Shown piece after piece: positions 13,196 through 24,031 of a stretch of DNA of 64,000 nucleotides (positions are counted from its first letter, which is position 1; every line of letters begins with the position of its first letter). The stretch comes from Notospermus geniculatus (taxonomy: Eukaryota; Nemertea; Pilidiophora; Heteronemertea; Lineidae): positions 17,733 through 81,732 of the forward strand of contig NMRB01000850.1 of assembly GCA_002633025.1 (NCBI GenBank), written 5' to 3'. Position numbers and translations under genes: made by a program. The notes beneath the pieces were generated by a model, which worked only from the letters and a program-made list of their open reading frames with translations, was not told the DNA's origin and searched no databases.

Positions 13196-13268
13196 GCCCG
13201 TGTAGCTCAGTCGGTAGAGCATCAGGCTTTTAACCTGAGGGTCTGGGGTTCGAGCCCCCACGCGGGTG
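13196..13268 (+). tRNA. tRNA-Lys (TTT)
   Basis: Clear 73-nt cloverleaf: acceptor GCCCGTG pairs with CGCGGGT (two wobbles), discriminator G, A-box TAGCTCAGTCGG, anticodon stem CAGG/CCTG closing loop CTTTTAA (anticodon TTT), and B-box GGTTCGAGCCC. A T7 run follows. Confidence 0.95.
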
Positions 13269-13348
13269 CAGAATTTTTTTCAATTTTTTTTTTCGTTTTC
13301 TTTTTAATCTTTTTAGTCTCGAATCAGAATGACTCGACATTAACAGCT

Positions 13349-13421
13349 GCCCGTGTAGCTCAGTCGGTAGAGCATCAGGCTTTTAACCTGAGGGTCTGGG
13401 GTTCGAGCCCCCACGCGGGTG
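13349..13421 (+). tRNA. tRNA-Lys (TTT), tandem copy
   Basis: The 73-nt sequence is identical to the copy 153 bp upstream. About 30 bp of 5' flank (CAGAATG...TTAACAGCT) are also shared with a few substitutions, so the unit arose by tandem duplication. A T8 run follows. Confidence 0.95.
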
Positions 13422-13429
13422 CGATGTTT

Positions 13430-14497
13430 TTTTTCTTTTTGTCGTTTCTATTCATTTTTTATTTCAACATTTCGCGGCTTGTTTGACTCTACTTCTGTCG
13501 TATGCCACTGTCATAGGCAGGCGAGATTTTGGAAGGTAGGATGTCTTTTTTCAGGATCACTAATACTTTGCATCGGCTTTGGCGCATTGTAGGCCTACTT
13601 TTGTATTATTGTGTCTCGAGAGCAGTCTTTCCTGTAACCTCAGTTTTTCCTGTAATCTCAACTAGAAAGTGCATGAAAATTTGCAAGATTCGGAGACGAC
13701 ATTATGTTTTATATTATCATTTTGTGTGTCGTTTTTTGTGCTCTATGTTGGATATAGTGTCTCGAGAAAGATGTACACTACACTAGACTAATAAGATAAT
13801 TTTTTGGTGTTTATATTCTTATTTTGTGGCCTTTTGGAATAAATCAAATTTGATTAAAAGATACCCAATTAATTTGAAATAGTGCTGGTATATAAATTGG
13901 CAATCATTTCACACTATTCTTAACAACAGTATGGAAACCGGAAACTATTCATTCTAACCAAAATAAACGTTAAGAAAACCAATTTTTAAAGAATTTCTCC
14001 ACACCATTTCGTGATAATTTGGTAGGCAGGCCATTAGCGACACTGTCACCTGTCCCCCTCAATCTGTCACAAGAAGAAACACCGCCTCCATTGTCCGCCA
14101 TTTTGTCCCCTGTCAAGACGTCCCACTTACATTGTTATCACGTCTTGTCTCCACCGATGGGTCATGATGACCCATACTCGAAGAAACAATGGCTATTTGT
14201 TCAGGGGCGGTTCGGACCGCTCTTCCGCCCTGTAAACGTCCCCCGGGGCTTGATATCGCTTCAGGCTCTGAGAAATCGAGCAGACCCCTAAGGTAATTTA
14301 GAAAACGCCTTCAAGATCGCGTTCAACAATAGACGAAGTTTTCTTTTGTGTTTATCCAATTAAAAGAAATAACGTTAATTGCTCAGACTGTCAGGAGTAA
14401 CACTTTGCTCATTTCTGGAAAAAAATCCGTATTCTTGGTCAAGGAGACTCAGACAAAGAGTAAAATCAAAGAAATGATATCGAACCGAGGACAACTA
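13430..14497. other. non-coding stretch
   Basis: No recognised gene or repeat downstream of the tRNA-Lys pair; AT-rich with T runs. Confidence 0.4.
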
Positions 14498-14890
14498 AGT
14501 GAGGTTTCGCAAATCTGACGAAAAACGAAATACGAAATACGACATTGGACTTCGTTTCCATGATGTAATGTATTTCAGGAGATGTTTGGTACCACAAATA
14601 TCGCTTGCCGCAAGAGCGTCTTTCAGCGTATGACGTTAGACCGATAGAGCTTACGTTGTATATCAAAATTCGAAATTTATCTTTCGTTTCCACTTCGTAG
14701 ATACGAAGTGGAAATTTAAAAATTCAAGATGCACCACAACCTTTTCGGTCTTACATGATATGCTAAAAGACGCACTGGCAGCAGGGACATTTGCGGCACC
14801 AACTATCTCCAGAAATACATTAGGACTTGGAAATGAAGTTGAATTTCGTATTTCGTACTTCGTGTTTCGTCAGACTTGTGAAACCTCACT
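14498..14890. mobile_element. foldback element (~393 bp)
   Basis: Arms of about 140 bp are inverted copies. The outer ends are AGTGAGGTTT and AAACCTCACT; inner blocks pair GAAATACGAAATACGA with TCGTATTTCGTACTTC, and AAAGACGC with GCGTCTTT. The centre is a small palindrome around TTTCCACTTCGTA/TACGAAGTGGAAA. The arms have diverged, so this is an old foldback MITE. Confidence 0.7.
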
Positions 14891-16555
14891 ATATTTGAAG
14901 GACGAAATCAAAAATCATTTTGAATCATTTTTGAATCGTAGAGAGAGTAGCTCATTGCGCCAACAGAAGGGTGATAGGAGTAAGTGCTCAGGAGACTGGT
15001 GGCCAGTGCCCCCTCCCCCCGCATTTGATGACGAAAGTCACAAACTTCATTTCAGAATATCGTCTCAGTAGCTCACCGCGCCACCAGAAGGACGTCACGA
15101 AGACACTACACCAAAACGCTAATCTACAGTCTTTGCTACAAGCTCACATCTCTGATTGGGTGTGTTTGGAAGCTACAAAAATACCATGAATGCGGCACAA
15201 CCGGGGTGGGACCTGTGCGATCTGTCCTCGCCTCGCGCACTCAAAACACTAACTGAAGATCATGAATGGATCTGCCAATGATTTTTTACATTTTATTCTT
15301 CCATTTTTTCCCGATGCCTAAACATGGCGACGGAAACCAGAATCCACTCTTTGTATTCTAATCAGGCAAAAATGTGTGATGATTTTTAAAAAATATTCAA
15401 TGATCTCCTATTGATGGAGGTAAAAAACAACCGTGTGGTGTCGTCTGCCCACCTGGACCGCGAGGCCAATGAGTGCAAAATGATGGTGGTCCGGGGGCTG
15501 ATTTTTTAAAACGGACTACATTGTAGATTAAAAAACATTTTCTAACAGAACACGAAAAACATTTACAAAGCAACAACCAATCGCGACGCGTTTTGAAGAT
15601 AGCACAATTTTCTCGCGACTACCCCGCAGCAAAATGTTTCCAGCCTTAGGATAGGGCATATTACGGAGGTTCCCCTTGGGATAACTGGTAATTTATGGAG
15701 CAACCACGGGAAGTACTCAAGGAATGGACCATTTAGTCTGCCACATCTGACGACCGCTCCGTTTGCCATGTGTCTTTTTCTCTCGCTCGGAGCGAATCCT
15801 GTTGGTTTTGCCCAAGGCGTCTCCGTTCAGTGGGAGTGTAGCCGCTTGAGGGAAGACCACTTAGGGAATTATGAAGGAGGTCCGTGCGGAGATTCTCATG
15901 AAGTAATGGCGAAATAAGAGCGCTAAATTCGTGCCTATACAGACGAAATATCGTCAGGCCATTCATGGTAACACCCCATACTGGGTCTACGCCGGCTCAT
16001 TATCGGTCAAACCAGGGGGTACGATACCTGAGAGCCATCCACAGATAGGGATGTCAACTACCATTGTCCGGGGGCTGTTCACCAAAATCGCAGCCGTTCC
16101 GGGCCGCTGGGTCTTTAGTCCGGGTCTCTCCCGGCATATACCCCGGGGCGGTATAACCCCTTGGGCGGTTATAAATAACCAAGCGTCCGCGAAATGTCGC
16201 GTCTGACCTCCAGGGGATGGGTAAGAACCTTCAAATCGCCCTGATGACTTCTAATGCTATTTTAATCTTACTTTATTACCCCTGGCGTCCCAACTGGCCC
16301 AAACCAAATTAAACGTTTAGGAATCTTTCGGTACTTCATAATGGCTGCTTATTTCGTTATTATGAATAATAATTCAGGAAATTGCTAACAAATATTTTCA
16401 AGGTCGTGTTTTTTGCGGTGTTCTCGCGAAGTTTTTCGGGCCGTGATTCATCGCTGCAATTTTGCATATTTCTTATAACTTGAGGCTCAGGACCGAGAAA
16501 CTCAGATTATTAGCTACAGCTGAGTTAGTTTAAGAGGCAGAAGCAGGGCTCATAT
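14891..16555. other. non-coding stretch
   Basis: A short motif (AGTAGCTCA..GCGCCA.CAGAAGG) occurs twice, near 14947 and 15066. Nothing else is recognised. Confidence 0.35.
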
Positions 16556-16655
16556 TCATAAAACTTTGCTAGCTTAGTGGTTTACATTGGCCTGTAAAAC
16601 AGGGCAATTTTATTAGTAAGTTACTAAGCCTAGCAAGGTTTTATGAATATGGCCC
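16556..16655. mobile_element. small MITE, GGGC..ATATTCATAAAAC family
   Basis: A 100-bp foldback with ends GGGCTCATATTCATAAAAC and its complement. A relative lies at 49241-49350. The family usually reads GGGCCATATTCATAAAAC. Confidence 0.7.
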
Positions 16656-19600
16656 TTGCCGTAGGCCAACGGTGTTTTCAGTTAACTGTACTATGACTGA
16701 AATCGAATTTTCAGTTTGGCCTGCGATGTAGGACCCGAAGTCTGAAGAAATCGTTCCGTTTATTCTGTCGTTATGAATATCAGTTTTGTTGACGACAGAA
16801 GAATACGAATTTTGCAGATGCTGTCAACGGTTTCTGTCTTATAGTTTTACCTATTTTGAAGAGAACAGTACACGTTGTCCTTTCTCCGAGTCTCCCGAGG
16901 CGTCAAGATAGCAGGGCTCTACGAAATCCCTTGCTCCAAACACGTTAAAGAAACCAGGGCCAGACATGGTAAATAGTACAACTCTCGCTATATTTAGATG
17001 GAAAAAACCGCGTAGAAATCCCTCCCCAACGTGACAATATGAACCGTTCACGCCCCAAGGCAGGTTCATTTTTCCCAGCACATATAGCTTAATTATACAC
17101 CGTTCTAGTGTTGAATTTCGTAAAAATTACAACCTTTTAGACTCAGGCGATGATGAAACTGGATTCTTCCATTGTAATGAAACACAAGCGGAGACGTATT
17201 AAGTGATTATATGTATATATACTGTATCGTGTTGTCGTCAATTTCTGTGATTCTTTGTCGCCTGGGGCGATGACTCGTAGTGACCTCTGGGTGAAAATGA
17301 TGATACTAGAATTAGGTCTCTGAGAGCCGAATGATTGACAGGAATATTATTGTATGCAATGCTTAACTCTTGGAGGACTGAATATTCTTAGGAATAATCC
17401 TTCATATCACTGTAAATTTGACGACATTTCATCAATTCTTGCCGACTTTTCTAACAAAACAAAAACGACCAGAGAAAGCCTTTTTTAATTGCTTGTGATA
17501 AACTATCTTGTTGTGCTTCCACAAGGGCCGTGAAGTTGCCGAAGACAAACATGAATGAGATCGACGGCAAAATCGTGCCATGCCATCCATAAAGAGTCAA
17601 ACAAACTCATATTTCGTCGTGTATGTTTTCAGAATTCTGTTTCGCATCTCGCTTAATGATTTTCAACGTAGGCCTGCCAATCCAGGACCAAGAATACTCA
17701 AAACCTAATTATTGTCAAACTAGGCCTACGAACGCACGGCCAGAAAACTTAAATCTTATGATTTTAACATACAAGCTCATAATTGTGAAGTTAGCGAACC
17801 AGAATCAAAGGATGATCGCTTCTCTTTCATTTCACTGCATGCGAAGGCCGAAATTTTGACGAAAATGAAAATATTTATACGAAAATCTTGTAAGACACCT
17901 GAAATCCAATCACAAAGGTATTCATTAGAAAGCTCTCGGCAAGTCCTTTCCAATGACTATTCATGTGACAGGGTTGCTCATTGCTGTAGGATTTCATGAT
18001 TTAGTAGGTACAGTCGTTTTACCATTGACAATAGAACTGGCAGTGAATGAGTTTACAGAAATATTCTTCAGCATTTCGTCATGACATGGTAAAACACATC
18101 CCTGATTGCAAAAGACAACGCCCAGTCGCCGATGCGCCGACTTCGATGACAGATTCTCAATTCGCACAATCCAATTTTCAGAACAAGAGAATCCCGACTA
18201 CGTCCCTCTTATCTAGGACATTATCCCCCACTTAGCATTCCTGCTAATACTATTACATCATTGGCCACGTCAATCAAACCATTATACTTCGTTCCAATCA
18301 GATTCCACATTTTAGTAGCACCCTATCGAATTTCCCGTCCGATACTTCGAGATTTCACGAGATAACGAAACAGTGCTACTCGCACTTTGTATTGACAAGT
18401 TGCGTAATCTTCGCAAATTTGATACTAAATTTGTCTGACACCATTAATGTCAACAGACACTCATGGCCGGTGACATTTCAACAATGGATTGGCGTCTATA
18501 ACAATGGGTGACGTAACGAATTCGAAACTACGGCTTCTAATTGCCACTAGCAGCTCTCGTCTGCCTTGTTTCTTTCCCTGAGAGCTGTCAAACACATCTT
18601 AGCTTGACCATATGTTCTCATTCTTCGTTAATGTCCATGGCGACAGAGCAGATTGTCAAGGTACCCATTCTCACGCAGCTGACAGCTCCCAAAAGTAACA
18701 ACTTCTCCCATTGGTCGAGAAATTCAATTCAGCTCTGTTACGAATGTTCTGATTGGACCATTTGGAGAGCGTCATCCATGTCCACGATGGCAAGTTTTCG
18801 CTTGTCAAGAGCAAGTGAAGTATGTCATGGACCTGCTCGGTCTTTAGTTAATGAAAACTTGGGGAATTATTCCTCCAAGATGAAAATAAAGAGCATTGCC
18901 ACCGTCTGCGGTAAAACTAGGCCCAGTATTTCAGGCACGACTTCAACCGACCAGCCTGGTCAAACTGAAACAACTGTGTTTAAGCCAATCCAAAAACTAA
19001 CATCTCGCGAGATTGAGAGTACAGCGAATACATGGACTTGTTGGACCAAACCTTCAAAAATATTTTATGGGTTAGGATCGATATATTCCCTGATTTGATG
19101 AACATCGAAATCGCGGAGGTTGCCATTCCACTAGGCAGGAACTCTCCTCTTGGTGGAGGTAGTTTCAGCCAACACGGCAATTACCCTCGAACCAAAGTGC
19201 CACTTGACTCGTTAACGGAAATTACGATTCCATGTCATGTCAGAGTCTATATCCCTGTATTGTTGATGTCACCCACAGATTGAAAAGAACTCTTAGTTTC
19301 AAACAGGCCCGGAAACCCATCGAAAGTGCTGCGTCATTGTATTCAAAATGGCGGTGATGTGTTCAGCAGATTGGTAATTTAGCGTTCCAATATTCTATTC
19401 ACGAAATTAATATGCGCAATATCTGTGACACTGTAGCTTCCAACATTCCGTTTCAACTAAAGCNAAATTCCTCAACTTCCACGGGCCAATAACAAGTTGT
19501 AAAAGCGTTGTAAAAAGAAAGACAGTACTGTACCAGGGGTATCAGGTTTGGTGAGGTGTTTACACACATATAGCGGGCTTAAGCGGAAAGAATTCAAACC

Positions 19601-20010
19601 GGCATCAAAGGCGGCATAGGGTTTTGTAAAAGGAAGCGGCACAGGGTTGTTAAAATAACTCTTGGCCCGATGGTGACCTTTGAAAAAATGGAGTCCAAAT
19701 CGAAAACGAAAATGGCCGCCCTATTGTTATAGGCCTATGGCGTTTGTTTTGGCTTTTTTGCGAACACGTGTACTTTTGGTAAAAGTTCCATCTCCAAAAT
19801 TAGCCAAAATATTCACACCAATATTGTCTGGTACATGCACTGCTGTGTTCATGAAAGTGAAATCTGCATTTAGGTCCCGAAACCGAAGTGTTATTTGAGA
19901 GAAATTAGGCCGTAAAAATTTGTAAACAAACGGGCGCCATTTTCCTCGAAAGGGCCTATTTTTTCGAGACAAACTAAATTAAGAGCCGTAAAGTGGCAGT
20001 GTTATCGTCC
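16656..20010. other. non-coding stretch
   Basis: The longest frame (18541-19098, + strand, 185 codons) has no domain, no repeat and no splice context that I can tie to a gene. A single N sits at 19464. Confidence 0.4.
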
Positions 20011-20082
20011 GGCTCTATGGCCAAGTGGTAAGGCGTCGGTCTCGTAAACCGAAGATCGCGGGTTCGAATCCCGCTGGAGCCT
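20011..20082 (+). tRNA. tRNA-Thr (CGT)
   Basis: 72-nt cloverleaf: acceptor GGCTCTA/TGGAGCC, discriminator T, A-box TGGCCAAGTGGTAAGG, anticodon stem GGT/ACC around loop CTCGTAA (anticodon CGT), B-box GGTTCGAATCC. A Pol III T6 stop begins immediately after the acceptor. Confidence 0.95.
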
Positions 20083-20338
20083 TTTTTGGAGAAGTTTGTT
20101 CCTCGTTATCAGAATGAAGAGGTGGTTTTGAAAGTGTGCGAAATTTTATTTTTGTTTTTTTAAATCGGATACAAAAGATGTCGTTATTTTCCCTAAAATA
20201 TGATGGTGTGTTGCTTACTATTTCGCAGTTCATCTCATATAATGGAGGAGGCTATTAAGAACGTTATAACGGTAGTAAGAACGCTATAACTGAAAAATAT
20301 GTGAAAAAAATTGTTAACATGACTGCAAAATGTGTCCC

Positions 20339-20353
20339 ATATGGGCCACCGTA
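20339..20353 (-). repeat. orphan transposon terminus (TATGGGCCACCGTA)
   Basis: The string matches the right-hand ends of the elements at 47957-48495 and 62772-63264 (complement of TACGGTGGCCCATA). No matching left end is visible nearby, so it is a truncated copy or a chance match. Confidence 0.45.
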
Positions 20354-22356
20354 GATGATGATGATAAGGTACGACGCATTTGGGGGAATATCCTCCCTGA
20401 CCCCATGAACCCCGCTATCATTTGCAATATTTTCGCAGAGTTTTAAGCAAGTATTGTTCTTGTTATGAAAACATGGCTGCTTTGTTTATATTTCAGGACC
20501 CCCATTGGTTGCTGAGTGATACTGGTATGCCTAAATAGAGATCCGGCAATAGAGGCTGGAATAACATCGGGATCGTCCCATTAAAATTATTACACTTGTT
20601 CATCAAGAAATTTAGGTTTTAGCCACAAAATCCTATGCAAGATAGGCAGACGTTACGATTTTCTCAAGCCAAGAAGACAAATTCTAACCATGGCTCATTT
20701 CAGACCTGTCATCGACCTTTGGAAGGAATCCCTTCCAAAATGAATCTTCAGATCAGATCGTCAGCTTTTTCTTTAATCGCCGGTTCTCCGGCTATCTAAT
20801 TTTCCGGTTCTCAATGTAGTTACACCCAACGGCGTGGCTACGTCTGCTCGTGTGCTTATCAAGAGTTAATCGTTCTTGGGCTAACTTTCCGACAGGTACA
20901 ACTTCTAGATAAACAAATCATTAGCTAGGCATCCGTGGAGGTTGATCCGGACACGAGGAGGATCGGGAAAAGTATTCAAACCATGAATTTAGAAGAAAGA
21001 ACCGGCTGAAACGGACCCTGAAAGCCTACCACGAAACCCACAACCAAATCCACCATGTTATGTTACGGTTCGCCGCCATGATTGTTTACAACATGCCCTC
21101 TGATTGGTCAATACCGTTGCAAATCATTGTACCGGGGATTTCCATTGGTTGCAAGTGATTTGCCGTCGTGTTTTCCTATGGCGTGGCGAACTTAACAAGC
21201 CTGTAACAAGTAACAGGTCTTGGTCCACGGAAAACAAACACGCTAGAGGTATTTAACAGAAATAAGTGTGTTTATGTTGGCAGCAGGCGAGAAAAGGTGG
21301 TAACCTTATATCACGTGTTCAAGACATGTTTCAATATCTCGGAGCAGCGCCACCTGGGTACAAACATGTGAACCGCCAGCTAGGTTTGCTCAGGCTGGCC
21401 CATACATTAATTTCTTTGGAAAACCACCAACTATACGGTCAGGGTGTAGTAATTTGGTTAAAATATTGTAACTTCAAAGAACACTCTACCGTTACGGCAG
21501 CAAATCGTCCTTCGTCGACTAAAAGTGTGGTAAAATGTACCCCCCCCCCCCCCCCACTCAGGGGTCAACCATACCGCATGCTCGTTCCAATTTTCTCGGC
21601 AAAAGGGGTCATTTTCGGCAGCACTGTTCGGGAAAAAATTCCCGAACAACACTTAAAATAGGGGTACTTTGAATGACTTTTCTCCCGAAAAATACTGTAC
21701 CATTCCAATTGCCCGAGTGCAAGAATTAGGACATTTTGTCACAAAATATTGAAAATACATCAACAAGTATTTTCTTGTAAGAGTACGTGACAACACACGA
21801 TGCAGGTCTGTGTACACCTGCAGGGGGACCTTCCGTCCAAAATTTACGATGTATGCCAATTGAAATTCATTGTGTACATACTTCACATGAGAATGAACGC
21901 GCACTATGCGTGTGGTCTGCAGTTCAAGACTCTTTTCCTTACTATTAGCCCACTCTATCAAAATATGCACTCAACGTGATCTGGTATTTGAATAAAAGTC
22001 GTGTAGATGTTGATTCATCGGGAGGCACAAGTTAAAAGTGATCCGGATGTGGTCCTAGTGCATGAGATGTCCAGTAGGCGGCGCATCAGTGATGCGATCT
22101 AGCAAATGGTGCAGGCAGGTGTGCGACCCAGCAAAACTAGGCCCATGTCGCAGGTGATCATCACTGGTCATCTACTCAACTATCATCACTACTGTCCACT
22201 ACTATTGTCAACCTGCAGAGACGTACACTGCAGCTATTAAGTTGTAAGGCCTTTAACCCTTTCCTCGATCGCAGCGACATCTCTGAGGAACTAAGTGAAC
22301 TAGTTTCTTACAGTATAAGCACTTTACATTTTAGCGACTTCGTTCACAGGCATGAC
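20354..22356. other. non-coding stretch
   Basis: A poly-C run lies at about 21541-21555. Frames around it are low-complexity or overlap on opposite strands. No gene recognised. Confidence 0.4.
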
Positions 22357-22790
22357 TATGGCAAGCCAAAGCGGAAAAAATGTCAGAACCACGAGAGTAT
22401 GGTCAGAATAATGAAATTGTCACCAGATATTCATATTATCTTATCAGAACCGCCAAATTATACTATCAGATATCGAGGATATGGTCAGAATAATGAAATT
22501 GTCACCAGAATTTTCATATTATGTTATCAGAACCGCCAAATTATACTATCAGATTTGACAATATGCGGTCAGAACTCAGAAACATGTCACAGAATCAAAT
22601 TCTTGCCAGAATATTCATATTATCTTATCAGAACCGCCAAATTTTACTGTCTGATTTCATAATACGGTCAAGACCCAAATTCCTGTCAGAACTGAGAAAC
22701 ATGTCTGAACGGTTCAGCGAGACCAATCAAGAAAACGTGACCAGCACATTTTGATGACGTCATACCTTTGTGTGACGTCATCATTTTATG
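22357..22790 (+). mobile_element. solo terminal repeat of the large transposon
   Basis: The sequence starts TATGGCAAGCCAAAGCGG and follows the left terminal repeat at 23468 almost base for base for about 430 bp, including the ~80-bp sub-repeats and both TGACGTCA sites. It stops at a single N (22791), after which satellite sequence in the opposite orientation begins. It is either a solo terminus or one side of another element broken at an assembly joint. Confidence 0.85.
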
Positions 22791-22791
22791 N

Positions 22792-23467
22792 TATGTAATA
22801 CCAAGCAACAGCATAGCAACTTCATTGTTCTGCGGTACCCCTGGGATCATTTCAATATTAATGATTAGAATTCAACCAAACCTTGTAGGATGATAATGGG
22901 GATAGGACATGGAATGGAACAGATCGTTCAGAATGTGAAGCTCAGGACCCTTCATTAGCAGGATTGTGGCTGGTTGAGATGGAAGGGAACGAAATATTGA
23001 GAATACCAAAGCAACCATATTTAGGTGGATTGCTGCTGGCTGACATGGAATAGAACAATTGAAACAGGAAAAAAATGCGCTGTTGCTAGTAATATAGATA
23101 TGGAAAAGGTACGCAAGGTAGGTGATCATTAAACATATCATCATACCATGTTTCTTTGTCCAGATAGCATAACGAACATAGCATACAACAGAAAAATGCT
23201 CTCACTAGGGTATTACATAACAGTGTGATGAGTGGTACCACAAATATATAGCCCACCATATCATCCTACAAGGTAAATAGTTGTATTCTAATCAGTAATA
23301 CTGAAATGATCCGAGGGCTACCGCAGAACAATGGAGCTGCTATGCTCTGCTGTTGCTAGGGATTACATTATTTGGTAATGAGTCATACCACGACGTAGCT
23401 TAGCCTCCCCATTATCATCCTACAAGGTTTGGTTGAATTCTAATCAGTAATATTGAAATGATCCCAG
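22792..23467. repeat. ~147-bp satellite, left block (mixed orientation)
   Basis: Monomers carry GGTACC(A/G)CAGAACAATGGAG, GTTGCTAGGGATTACATAA, CTCCCCATTATCATCCTACA and AATATTGAAATGATCCCA. The first unit after the N is inverted; the block 23200-23467 runs in the same direction as the array at 34952-35705. A stretch at 22930-23130 is diverged. Confidence 0.75.
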
Positions 23468-23945
23468 TATGGCAAGCCAAAGCGGAAAAAATGTCAGAAC
23501 CACGAGAGTATGGTCAGAATAATGAAATTGTCACCAGATATTCATATTATCTTATCAGAACCGCCAAATTATACTATCAGATATCGAGGATATGGTCAGA
23601 ATAATGAAATTGTCACCAGAATATTCATATTGTTGTCAAAACTACCAAATTATACTATCAGATCTGATAATATACGGTCAGAACTCAGAAACATGTCACA
23701 GAATCAAATTGTTGCCAGAATATTCATATTATCTTATCAGAACCGCCAAATTTTACTGTCAGATTTCATAATACGGTCAAGACCCAAATTCCTGTCAAGA
23801 ACTGAGAAACATGTCTGAACTGTCCAGCGAGACCAATCAAGAAAACGTGACCAGCACATTTTGATGACGTCATACGTTTGTGTGACGTCATCATTCTATG
23901 CTGTCTTGGCTTGGTACGTTGTTGACATTGCATTACACGAAATTT
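23468..23945 (+). repeat. left terminal inverted repeat of the large transposon
   Basis: It matches 34473-34951 in inverted orientation, from the TATGGCAAGCC tip to TTACACGAAATTT. Inside are diverged tandem sub-repeats of about 80 bp (GGTCAGAATAATGAAATTGT, CATATTATCTTATCAGAACC, GCCAAATTATACTATCAGAT). The open frames across it are translations of these sub-repeats, not genes. Confidence 0.9.
23833..23890 (+). promoter_or_regulatory. CCAAT box and two TGACGTCA sites in left terminal repeat
   Basis: CCAAT lies at 23833-23837 and full CRE palindromes TGACGTCA at 23865-23872 and 23883-23890, 140-200 bp before the integrase ATG. The same trio occurs in the right terminal repeat. CCAAT and CRE are classic proximal promoter elements of animal genes. 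That they act here is inferred from position and duplication. Confidence 0.55.
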
Positions 23946-24031
23946 GGTTGTTGTTATGACATGTATGACCTACCGACCTACCGGCGTGTCATGTTTTTTG
24001 TCATCATCCATCTTCATGTTTGTGCGTTGTG

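Noticed and set aside
18541-19098. 185-codon plus-strand frame, among the longest in the first 20 kb
   Set aside because: No domain, no splice framework, composition like translated non-coding DNA; length alone is insufficient in 64 kb.
23510-23818. 102-codon frame in the terminal repeat (also at 22399 and 34646)
   Set aside because: Translation of the ~80-bp sub-repeats of the inverted repeat; repeats in all three copies because the DNA does.
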